Source: Chlamydia trachomatis A/HAR-13
GTDB lineage: Bacteria; Chlamydiota; Chlamydiia; Chlamydiales; Chlamydiaceae
Length of the DNA stretch: 64,000 nucleotides
Direction of reading: 5' to 3'
Assembly: GCF_000012125.1 (NCBI RefSeq)
Contig: NC_007429.1
Span: 682,001 to 746,000, forward strand
Below the pieces are notes generated by a model, which was given only the letters and a program-made list of their open reading frames with translations, was not told the DNA's origin and did no database searches. Each line of letters starts with the position of its first letter. The first letter of the stretch is position 1. The translations under genes were made by a program, and so were the position numbers. Below are positions 54,652-62,043 of this stretch, piece by piece.

Positions 54652-56331
54652 ATGGGTATTATTGCGAGGAAACGATCTTTCCGTGCATTGGTCGTTACAC
54701 ATTTTCTTACAATTATAAATGACAATCTCTATAAGTTTCTTTTAGTTTTTTCCTTGTTAGAGGGAAAAACCTTAGAAGAAAATGCTAAAATTCTGTCTTT
54801 AGTTAGTTTCTTTTTTGCTCTCCCGTACATTTTGTTGGCTCCCTTTTCAGGTAGTTTGGCAGATAGGTTTCAAAAGAGAAATATTATTTTATTCACTCGG
54901 GTCATCGAAATCTTTTGTGCTATTCTAGGAGTATATTTCTTCCACATCCATTCCGTTGTAGGAGGGTATTTTGTCTTAGTATTGATGGCTTGCCATTCTG
55001 CTATTTTCGGCCCTGCAAAAATGGGAATATTACCAGAGATGCTGCCTATTGAGGAGCTATCCAAAGCAAATGGAGCAATGACAGCAGCTACCTATTCTAG
55101 CAGTATTTTAGGGTCTTGTCTAGCTCCTCTTATGGTGGATTTAACGAAAGATTTTGTCACAAATAGTTACGAGTTATCGGCCTGTTTCTGTGTAGTCTCT
55201 TCTGTTTTAAGTTTATTTATTGCGTTAGGCATTCGTGCAAGTAATGTAAAAAATAAAGGACAGAAAATTGCTTATGTAAGCTTTAGAAATCTTTGGAAGG
55301 TCTTTCAAGAGACGCGTAATATTGCTTATCTGATGATTTCCGTATTCCTTGTTGCCTTCTTTCTTTTTGTTGGGGCCTACGTCCAATTACAAATCATTCC
55401 TTTTGTAGAATTTACTTTAGGATACTCCAAACATTATGGAGCGTATCTATTTCCTATTGTAGCAGTAGGTATGGGTGTCGGCTCTTACATGGCAGGATGG
55501 ATTTCTGGAAAGGATATCAAATTAGGGTTTTCTCCATTAGCAGCTATTGGTGTAGGCCTTTCTATGATGGTCCTTTGCTTGCTGTCTTTTTCGATCACAG
55601 CTGTGCTTATTTTACTCTTTTGTTTAGGCCTTTTTGGAGGAATTTATCAGGTTCCTTTACATGCCTATATTCAATTCGTCAGCCCAGAACATAAAAGAGG
55701 CCAGGTATTAGCTCTCAATAATTTCTTAGATTTTTCAGGAGTTTTATTAGCTGCCGGATTTGTTAGATTATTAGGTTCTGGTTTGCGATTAACGCCCGAT
55801 CAAAGCTTTTTATATATGGGCTCCTTAGTTGTTTGTTTTGCTATACTTTCGCTGTGGATGTTAAAAGAGCATGTGTATCGTCTTCTGCTTACTCGTGTTT
55901 TAAAGAGACAACTAGGGACCAGTTTCTCTTCTCCCAAGGCAGAAGAAGTCCGGTGCTTTTTTGTGCCCGCAACCTCCTATAAAGAGACGCGACGTATTTT
56001 AGCATTATTCCCTAAGACCGTAAGAAGCTGTGTGTTTATTTTAGATAAAGCTCTGCAACCAGGATGGACTTCTTATTTAATACCGCATTGTGTGCCTACT
56101 ATTTTCTCTTATGGCGTGGAAGGGCAGGCTTTTGCGCAATGGATCGATCGGCAGGTGGTAGAGGTTAAGGCGTTGTTGAAGAGACAACCCTCTTTAGGCG
56201 TTGTATGTCTTGGGAATCAAGCGCAGAGTCAGTTCTTCTTTTCTCAGTTGCAAGCCTCAGGATTGGCTGTGCAATCGGGGACGTTAGTTCAAGATTCTGA
56301 ACTGAAATATTCCTTGCATTTAGCGAACTAG
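54652..56331 (+). CDS. lplT: LplT-like major facilitator transporter with C-terminal extension (CT641)
   Basis: 559 aa. The first 400 residues or so are a 12-helix MFS transporter of the LplT/YgeD type: FLTIINDNLYKFLLV (conserved DN), LAPFSGSLADRFQKRNIILFTR (loop 2-3 motif A), FGPAKMGILPEMLPIEELSKANG. LplT flips lysophospholipids inward for re-acylation. Beyond about 405 is a 150-residue soluble extension (RCFFVPATSYKETRRILALF ... SELKYSLHLAN) that is not part of LplT. In E. coli the partner Aas is a separate or fused acyltransferase; no acyltransferase motif (HxxxxD) is visible here. Confidence 0.82.
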   Translation: MGIIARKRSFRALVVTHFLTIINDNLYKFLLVFSLLEGKTLEENAKILSLVSFFFALPYILLAPFSGSLADRFQKRNIILFTRVIEIFCAILGVYFFHIHSVVGGYFVLVLMACHSAIFGPAKMGILPEMLPIEELSKANGAMTAATYSSSILGSCLAPLMVDLTKDFVTNSYELSACFCVVSSVLSLFIALGIRASNVKNKGQKIAYVSFRNLWKVFQETRNIAYLMISVFLVAFFLFVGAYVQLQIIPFVEFTLGYSKHYGAYLFPIVAVGMGVGSYMAGWISGKDIKLGFSPLAAIGVGLSMMVLCLLSFSITAVLILLFCLGLFGGIYQVPLHAYIQFVSPEHKRGQVLALNNFLDFSGVLLAAGFVRLLGSGLRLTPDQSFLYMGSLVVCFAILSLWMLKEHVYRLLLTRVLKRQLGTSFSSPKAEEVRCFFVPATSYKETRRILALFPKTVRSCVFILDKALQPGWTSYLIPHCVPTIFSYGVEGQAFAQWIDRQVVEVKALLKRQPSLGVVCLGNQAQSQFFFSQLQASGLAVQSGTLVQDSELKYSLHLAN

Positions 56332-56350
56332 AAAGAGTGTGGTGCGGTGA

Positions 56351-57166
56351 TTAGGTGAAGTAACTTTGATAGATTTGCCTCCAGCGCACACTTTTCAGCT
56401 TTTCTTTCCTAGCGAAGTCTTCTATCACAGCTAAGGGCTGTGTAGCAAATAGGCGAATTTCTCTATCTGTTAAGCGTAGTAAGACCCAGAGAGGTTCTAT
56501 ACCTAAAAGTTTTCGAATTTTTTTCTTTGCTTTACGAAATAGGATTTGTGTTCGGAATAAGCGAAAAAAAAAGAACATATTAGGAGCAAGAATACAAGAA
56601 AGGCTTATCCAAGGAAACCAAGGGAATAAAAACGCTCCAAATAAAACGAAAAACAGAAAGAAATGCGTTTCTTCTGCTGATCGGAACAGGGGACCAAAAA
56701 AGCGTCTCCAAAAGTGTTTAGAAGTGCTGTATGCCAAGACCTCTTCAAAGATCGGTTCATAAAATTTCATACGCACAGCATGAACAGCTTCGTGAGACAG
56801 CACTTCTTCTTTGGAAAAAAAACCAAACCAGAAAGAAGCTTTTTGAAAACGTTTGCGTAGTTGAATCGATACTCTGTTATCGGTGATCCATGTACATCCT
56901 GCTTCCCAGGCATCTAAACTTTCATTAGAGTACACAACCTCTAAAAAAGAAGGGTTCACATCGAAGAGTTTCTGTAATTCTATGGGAAAAGGGGTGGGAT
57001 GTACAGGAGCTTCTGCTAATGTCCTTTCTACCCGAAGAAAAAAAGCTTGTTTTTCTTCTTCAGGGCCAGCAAGGAATCCTTCTTTGTTTAATTGTAATAA
57101 ATCATCGTAAGGATCCGAAGAGGGGGGAGAAGAAAGAAATTCAAGTGTATTCAAGGCTGCTCTCAA
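56351..57166 (-). CDS. Membrane protein with HExxH motif, possible zinc metalloprotease (CT642)
   Basis: 271 aa from TTG 57166; the TTG at 57154 has GAGAG 5 bases upstream and may be the true start. No signal peptide. Residues 125-129 read HEAVH within EEVLSHEAVHAVR, a zincin-type metal site, with Glu141-Glu142 in FEEVLAY at the spacing of a third ligand in gluzincins. Two hydrophobic helices follow (about 168-203: FFLFFVLFGAFLFPWF, LSCILAPNMFFFFRLF). The C-terminus is basic. I do not know a named family for it. A membrane-bound metalloprotease is inferred from the motif only. Confidence 0.65.
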   Translation of the reverse strand: MRAALNTLEFLSSPPSSDPYDDLLQLNKEGFLAGPEEEKQAFFLRVERTLAEAPVHPTPFPIELQKLFDVNPSFLEVVYSNESLDAWEAGCTWITDNRVSIQLRKRFQKASFWFGFFSKEEVLSHEAVHAVRMKFYEPIFEEVLAYSTSKHFWRRFFGPLFRSAEETHFFLFFVLFGAFLFPWFPWISLSCILAPNMFFFFRLFRTQILFRKAKKKIRKLLGIEPLWVLLRLTDREIRLFATQPLAVIEDFARKEKLKSVRWRQIYQSYFT

Positions 57167-57353
57167 AAATGTTGGTCTACAATAGGAGAAAGGCTCCGGA
57201 TCTGTCTTTGAAGAGATGAGTTTCGAGACTTCACCATACGTAAGTACAGGTTTTTTGCCAAAGAATAGCGGTGTGCCAATAGGTTGATGAGGGAAAGATC
57301 TTGGATAACACGAAGAGTTTACGTAATTTGTGGGATAAATAGAGCAAATGTCC
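57167..57353. other. First part of a roughly 0.9-kb region with little coding sequence
   Basis: The interval 57167-58060 between CT642 and topA is the largest region in the window without a confident gene. This first part should contain the CT642 promoter (minus). No terminator or open frame of note. Confidence 0.4.
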
Positions 57354-57381
57354 TTGACATTTTCCTCAGACCCAATATCAT
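57354..57381 (+). promoter_or_regulatory. Strong sigma-66 promoter candidate with inverted repeat over the -10
   Basis: TTGACA (57354-57359), 16-bp spacer, TATCAT (57376-57381): the best -35/-10 pair noticed in the window. A perfect 8-bp inverted repeat GACCCAAT / ATTGGGTC (57369-57387, 3-nt loop) straddles the -10, which could be an operator. The transcript would start near 57388, followed by a CCTGC/GCAGG stem (57403-57428 region) and then the possible 55-aa gene. Confidence 0.55.
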
Positions 57382-57438
57382 TGGGTCCCGGGAAAACTCA
57401 TCGTCCTGCAAATTCTTGCTTTAGCAGGCAGGTTTTGT

Positions 57439-57606
57439 ATGACACAAAGTCTTTCACATATAAGCTCTTTTGAGAGCTTTCTTGGAAAGCTTGAAGAGGT
57501 TTTCTCGCAGTTCTTCTGTCAATTTTTATCGGCGGATAGGTTAACACCCCGTTTAAAGTCCCTGACAAGGCTTCTCGTTAAGGCTTTACGATATAGGATC
57601 GTGTAA
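57439..57606 (+). CDS. Possible small gene, 55 aa, unknown function
   Basis: ATG 57439 to TAA 57604-57606, 50 bp downstream of the promoter candidate. A weak ribosome site (GGCAGG, 8 bases before the ATG). The product begins MTQSLSHISSFESFLGKLEE and ends in a basic helix (RLKSLTRLLVKALRYRIV). It has no signal peptide. Arginine codons include three AGG, rare in the neighbours, which argues against coding. The stretch also contains an RNA hairpin (AAGCTCT/AGAGCTT), so a non-coding transcript is an equal alternative. Confidence 0.35.
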   Translation: MTQSLSHISSFESFLGKLEEVFSQFFCQFLSADRLTPRLKSLTRLLVKALRYRIV

Positions 57607-57665
57607 TTAAAGTTTTGGGAAGAAGCTGAGTTTTCTTATGTTGCTATTCCACAAGCGCGCTTCTT

Positions 57666-57689
57666 CCGCTCTTCGGAAGAGAAGAGCGG
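57666..57689 (+). other. Perfect hairpin in the region upstream of topA
   Basis: CCGCTCTTC / GAAGAGCGG, 9 bp, loop GGAAGA. No T-run follows, so it is not a standard terminator; it could end or structure the transcript starting near 57388. The remaining sequence to about 57900 holds only short stems (for example around 57779-57808) and no gene. Confidence 0.5.
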
Positions 57690-57978
57690 CCTAGCTCATC
57701 AATGCGAATAGCACCTGGGCTCTGCTTCGGATAGTATGTCTTGAAGTATTGAGAACTCTTTTTGCTTACGAATTATAGGATACTTCTGCTTCGTTCAGGA
57801 AGTCCTCAAAGAAAACGGCTCATAGGGAAAGAAACAACATTCTTCTCAATGTTTGCTGCTGTTTCATTAAACAAAAAGTGGGTGTGAAGAACCGTAATTT
57901 TTTAAAAAAGAGTCATTAGAGAAAAAGCGTCCTCTGGAAGGGAATAAAAATCATAAAAGTTAAATGAAGAGGGACTAA

Positions 57979-58017
57979 TATAATCGTATAAGAAAAAGGT
58001 TTTTTTTTTAAAAAAAA
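57979..58017 (+). promoter_or_regulatory. topA -10 candidate and T10A8 tract
   Basis: A consensus TATAAT (57979-57984) lies 77 bp before the topA ATG; the -35 is not evident. It is followed by ten T (58000-58009) and eight A (58010-58017) in the transcribed leader. Such mononucleotide runs can vary in length by slippage, and the A/T arms can also pair as a hairpin. Confidence 0.5.
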
Positions 58018-58060
58018 GCTTTTGTGCGAGAGACTAAGATCCCGCTTATTGGCATTGTGT

Positions 58061-60634
58061 ATGAAAAAATCCTTAATCATCGTTGAATCCCCAGCCAAGA
58101 TTAAAACTTTGCGTAAGTTGTTAGGAGAAGGGTTTATTTTTGACTCTTCCTTGGGGCATATTGTTGATCTTCCTGCAAAAGGGTTTGGTATTGATATTGA
58201 AAATGGATTTGTTCCGGACTACCAAATTTTAGAAGGGAAGAAAGAGGTTATTCGGAAAATTTGCGCCGAAGCGAAAAAATGTGATGTAGTTTATCTCGCT
58301 CCCGATCCAGACCGAGAAGGAGAGGCTATAGCATGGCATATCGCGAATCAGCTGCCTAAGGATACTAAAATTCAACGTATTTCATTCAATGCCATTACTA
58401 AAGGAGCTGTTACCGAAGCTTTGAAGCATCCTAGGGAAATTGATATGGCGTTGGTCAATGCACAGCAGGCACGACGCTTTCTAGATCGCATTGTGGGATA
58501 CAAGATCTCTCCGATCCTAGGTCGCAAGCTGCAACGTTGGTCTGGGGTTTCTGCAGGAAGAGTGCAGTCTGTAGCTCTTAAATTAGTAGTAGATCGGGAA
58601 TATGCTATAGAACGATTTGTTCCCGTCGAATTTTGGAATATCCGAGTGCATCTTAAAGATCCTCAAACCCAAAAGACATTCTGGGCTCATTTGCATTCCG
58701 TGAATGGGAAGAAATGGGAAAAAGAAATTCCTGAAGGGAAGACTTCTGATGAAGTGATTTTAATTGATTCTAAAGAGAAGGCAGATGAGATTGTCGCTCT
58801 ATTAGAATCAGCTACATATGTTGTAGATCGTGTAGAGTCTAAAGAGAAAAAACGTCACGCCTATCCTCCGTTTATTACTTCTACGTTGCAGCAAGAAGCT
58901 AGTCGTCATTACCGCTTTTCCTCTTCCAGAACGATGAACATAGCGCAGACTTTATATGAAGGGGTAGATTTAGATAGTCAAGGTGCTGTGGGATTGATCA
59001 CATACATGCGAACCGATTCCGTACGTACGGATCCTGAAGCTGTAAAACAGGTGCGCAAATATATCGAAGGTCATTTTGGTAAGGAATTCGTTCCTTCTTC
59101 TCCGAACGTGTATGCCACGAAAAAAATGGCACAGGATGCACACGAAGCTATACGTCCTACAGATGTTACAATCACTCCGGAATCGATACGCAGTAAGTTA
59201 ACGGAAGATCAGTACAAGCTGTATTCTTTGATATGGAAGCGTTTTGTTGCATCACAAATGATATCCGCAATTTACGATACACTCGCGATTCGTATTACGA
59301 CGAATAAAGGTATCGATCTGCGTGCTACAGGCTCTTGTTTGAAATTTAAAGGGTTCTTAGCTGTTTACGAAGAGAAAAGAGATGAAGAAGGGGATGAAGA
59401 GGAAAACATTCATCTTCCGAAGCTTAATGAGCGAGATGTTCTAACAAAGGAAGAGTTAGAAGCAGAACAATCGCATACCAAGCCTTTGCCGCGATTTACA
59501 GAAGCTTCTTTAGTGAAAGAACTCGAGAAGTCAGGAATAGGGAGACCTTCTACCTATGCCACTATCATGAATAAAATCCAGAGTCGGGAATATACGTTGA
59601 AAGAAGGGCAAAGGCTACGTCCTACTGAATTAGGAAAAGTAGTTTGTCAGTTTTTAGAAACGAATTTTCCTCGTATTATGGATATTGGTTTTACCGCTGG
59701 CATGGAAGATGAGTTAGAACTGATTGCTGATAATAAAAAACCTTGGAAGCAGCTATTACAAGAATTTTGTGAACTCTTTCTTCCTTTTGTAGTCACGGCA
59801 GAAAAAGAAGCCTTTATCCCTCGTATTGTGACAGAAATAGACTGTCCAAAATGTCATAAAGGGAAATTAGTAAAAATTTGGGCTAAAAATCGCTATTTCT
59901 TTGGTTGCTCCGAATATCCTACTTGCGACTATAAAACTTCGGAAGAGGAGCTGACGTTCGACAAAAACGAGTATGCTGAAGACACTCCTTGGGACGCACC
60001 CTGTGCTCTGTGCGGAGGAGAAATGAAAGTCCGGCATGGGAAATTTGGAAGTTTCCTTGGCTGCGAGAACTATCCGAAGTGTCACTACATTGTTAATCTT
60101 TTCAAAAAGGGAGAAGCTGGGGCTGAGCCTGAAGCGACAGTGCATTGTCCTGCAGAAGGATGTACAGGACACCTTGTGAAAAGACGCTCACGATTTAATA
60201 AAATGTTTTATTCTTGCTCCGAATATCCTGCATGTAGCGTGATTGGTAACTCTGTAGATGCTGTAATTGAAAAGTATGCAGGAACGCCTAAAACTCCTTA
60301 TGAGAAGAAACCAAAAGCGAAAAAATCAATAGCCTCTACCAAGGGAAAGGCTGCAAAAACAGTGAAAAAAAGCTCAGCAACAACAAAAAAACGAGCTACC
60401 AAAGCGTACACACCTTCTGCTGCTTTAGCAGCGGTGATTGGTGCGGATCCTGTAGGGCGTCCCGAAGCCACTAAGAAGCTATGGGAGTATATTAAGGAAA
60501 AAGGATTGCAATCCCCTCAAAATAAAAAAATCATTATTCCTGATAGTAAATTGCAGGGAGTGATAGGAGCTGATCCAATCGACATGTTCGCGCTATCTAA
60601 AAAATTAAGCGCGCACTTAATCAAGGAAGAGTAG
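58061..60634 (+). CDS. topA: DNA topoisomerase I fused to a SWIB domain
   Basis: 857 aa from ATG 58061 (MKKSLIIVESPAKIKT), preferred over an in-frame GTG at 58022. Toprim domain (IVESPAKIKTLRKLLG, LAPDPDREGEAIAWH), catalytic Tyr in GLITYMRTDSVR, then three four-cysteine zinc modules (CPKCHKGKL, CALCGGEM, CPAEGCTGHL) and a Lys/Ala-rich linker (KPKAKKSIASTKGKAAKTVK). The last 76 residues are a SWIB/MDM2 domain (TPSAALAAVIGADPVGRPEA ... GADPIDMFALSKKLSAHL), a fold otherwise found in eukaryotic chromatin remodellers. The enzyme relaxes negative supercoils; supercoiling controls chlamydial developmental genes. Confidence 0.97.
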   Translation: MKKSLIIVESPAKIKTLRKLLGEGFIFDSSLGHIVDLPAKGFGIDIENGFVPDYQILEGKKEVIRKICAEAKKCDVVYLAPDPDREGEAIAWHIANQLPKDTKIQRISFNAITKGAVTEALKHPREIDMALVNAQQARRFLDRIVGYKISPILGRKLQRWSGVSAGRVQSVALKLVVDREYAIERFVPVEFWNIRVHLKDPQTQKTFWAHLHSVNGKKWEKEIPEGKTSDEVILIDSKEKADEIVALLESATYVVDRVESKEKKRHAYPPFITSTLQQEASRHYRFSSSRTMNIAQTLYEGVDLDSQGAVGLITYMRTDSVRTDPEAVKQVRKYIEGHFGKEFVPSSPNVYATKKMAQDAHEAIRPTDVTITPESIRSKLTEDQYKLYSLIWKRFVASQMISAIYDTLAIRITTNKGIDLRATGSCLKFKGFLAVYEEKRDEEGDEEENIHLPKLNERDVLTKEELEAEQSHTKPLPRFTEASLVKELEKSGIGRPSTYATIMNKIQSREYTLKEGQRLRPTELGKVVCQFLETNFPRIMDIGFTAGMEDELELIADNKKPWKQLLQEFCELFLPFVVTAEKEAFIPRIVTEIDCPKCHKGKLVKIWAKNRYFFGCSEYPTCDYKTSEEELTFDKNEYAEDTPWDAPCALCGGEMKVRHGKFGSFLGCENYPKCHYIVNLFKKGEAGAEPEATVHCPAEGCTGHLVKRRSRFNKMFYSCSEYPACSVIGNSVDAVIEKYAGTPKTPYEKKPKAKKSIASTKGKAAKTVKKSSATTKKRATKAYTPSAALAAVIGADPVGRPEATKKLWEYIKEKGLQSPQNKKIIIPDSKLQGVIGADPIDMFALSKKLSAHLIKEE

Positions 60635-60648
60635 GGGCTTTGTCATGA

Positions 60649-60673
60649 CTCGGAATAAGAGGATTATTCCGAG
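60649..60673. terminator. Inverted repeat between topA and dus
   Basis: Perfect 10-bp stem CTCGGAATAA / TTATTCCGAG, loop GAGGA, between the convergent genes and overlapping the dus stop. No T-run on either strand, so it may be an inefficient terminator or an RNA-end stabilising hairpin. Confidence 0.6.
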
Positions 60674-61668
60674 AGAAGCTCCTCTTCTTCTGTGGGTTCT
60701 TCAAAGCCGTCAATCAGTTGATACACCTCTTGTGATGAAGACGCTTTAGCTAAGTTGGCTCGTAGAGAACGTACTTTAGGAGAAAGAATGAGGTAATGCC
60801 CACACAGTTTACGAGTATCTGTTAGTAGCTTCTCTTCACTTTGATAATACTCTTCTATCCATTGTAGATGCTGTACGAACGCCTGTTTTCTTGTAGAAAA
60901 AGATGGAGAGGAGTAGGTCCCTGTAGTTAGGTAATCTTCTATTTGTTTTCCGATCCAAGGAGCTCCCATAGTACCTCGAGCAACGAGGACACCATCACAA
61001 TGCGTAGTCTCTAGCATCGTTTTTGCGGCTTCAGGGGAGAAAACATCGCCATTCCCAAATACTGGGAAATCATTACCAGCGGCTTGTTTTGCTCGAGAAA
61101 TGAATTCCAAGTTGCTTGGGCCTTGATATCCTTGGGAGCGTGTTCTTCCATGTACAAAGACAGCACTGGCTCCGCTTTCTTTAATGATGCGGACAGTCTC
61201 TTCCACATTGATGTGGTCGAAATCCCATCCAGATCGAATTTTGACGGTTACCGGAACGGAAACCACTTCTACCATCTTCTCAACCACCTTCCCGATTAAT
61301 TCAGAGGTTTTAAGCATGCCTGAACCGCTCCCATCTTTAGTAATGCGATCTGTTGGGCATCCACAGTTAAGATCTATAAGATCAAATCCTAAGCCTTCTA
61401 AAATTTTTGCAGACTCTCCGGCAAGGTCGGGACGGCTGCCACAGAGTTGTCCGCCGATGGGACGCATAGATTCAGCGAAATCGAGTAAGCGTAACGTGCG
61501 TTGGGGACAATAATGAAGGCCTTCCATTTTCACCATTTCACAGAACATCAATGCGGGCCGATATTCAGCCGACATACGACGGTAAGGGAAATCAGAAAAT
61601 CCCGCTAAGGGGGCGTAGACTACGGGAGACTTAAGAGGAAGGTTTTTTATAAATATTGAAGGAGCCAT
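60664..61668 (-). CDS. dus: tRNA-dihydrouridine synthase
   Basis: 334 aa FMN enzyme. Dus blocks: VVYAPLAGFSDFPYRRM (consensus AP---tD--fR), CEMVKMEGL, QLCGSRPDLAGESAKIL, GFDLIDLNCGCPTDRITKDGSGSGML (catalytic Cys in NCGCP), VPVTVKIRSGWD, VFVHGRTRSQGYQGPSNLEF, PVFGNGDVFSPEAAKTM, DGVLVARGTMGAPW. It reduces specific uridines in the tRNA D loop; DusB-like by the NCGCP/R-G pattern. It begins inside the yggT gene (22-bp overlap). Confidence 0.95.
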   Translation of the reverse strand: MAPSIFIKNLPLKSPVVYAPLAGFSDFPYRRMSAEYRPALMFCEMVKMEGLHYCPQRTLRLLDFAESMRPIGGQLCGSRPDLAGESAKILEGLGFDLIDLNCGCPTDRITKDGSGSGMLKTSELIGKVVEKMVEVVSVPVTVKIRSGWDFDHINVEETVRIIKESGASAVFVHGRTRSQGYQGPSNLEFISRAKQAAGNDFPVFGNGDVFSPEAAKTMLETTHCDGVLVARGTMGAPWIGKQIEDYLTTGTYSSPSFSTRKQAFVQHLQWIEEYYQSEEKLLTDTRKLCGHYLILSPKVRSLRANLAKASSSQEVYQLIDGFEEPTEEEELLSE

Positions 61669-61943
61669 GGTGATTGAAAAATATTCAGAACAATGAAACG
61701 TAAAATTTTTAGAATCATGAAGGGCAAAACTCCGAGGCAGAGGAGAGCGATCATAGGGCTGATGTCAATAAACCCTATACGAGGAACGAATTTATGGAAG
61801 ATACGGAGATAGGGAGATACCCAGCGACGAATGATGCGATACCACTGTGTATTGTGGCATTCTGGCAGCCAGGAACAAAGAACGTAAACCAAAATTAAAA
61901 AACTATAAATATTAACCGCAGTTCTAAGTAAATAAGAAAGCAT
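61647..61943 (-). CDS. YggT-family integral membrane protein (CT645)
   Basis: 98 aa with two membrane helices (VNIYSFLILVYVLCSWLP and PMIALLCLGVLPFMILKIL) and the YggT core between them: WVSPYLRIFHKFVPRIGFIDISP (consensus P+L-P-R---P--G--D-SP). YggT proteins are found in bacteria and plastids (CCB3, linked to cytochrome b6 and nucleoid distribution); the bacterial role is poorly known. One repeat only, where E. coli YggT has two. It overlaps dus by 22 bases. Confidence 0.88.
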   Translation of the reverse strand: MLSYLLRTAVNIYSFLILVYVLCSWLPECHNTQWYRIIRRWVSPYLRIFHKFVPRIGFIDISPMIALLCLGVLPFMILKILRFIVLNIFQSPWLLQYL

Positions 61944-62043
61944 TTAAAAAACTCTGTTTATAATTAATGTTTTTCTTGAAAAAGATGTTTTTATTTTTTA
62001 AAATCAGCGCTCTTCATTTTAAAAAGATAAAGAAAAACGCTAA

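Noticed and set aside
57388..58060. tmRNA or another housekeeping RNA upstream of topA
   Set aside because: No tRNA-like ends and no recognisable conserved core were found; left as unassigned.
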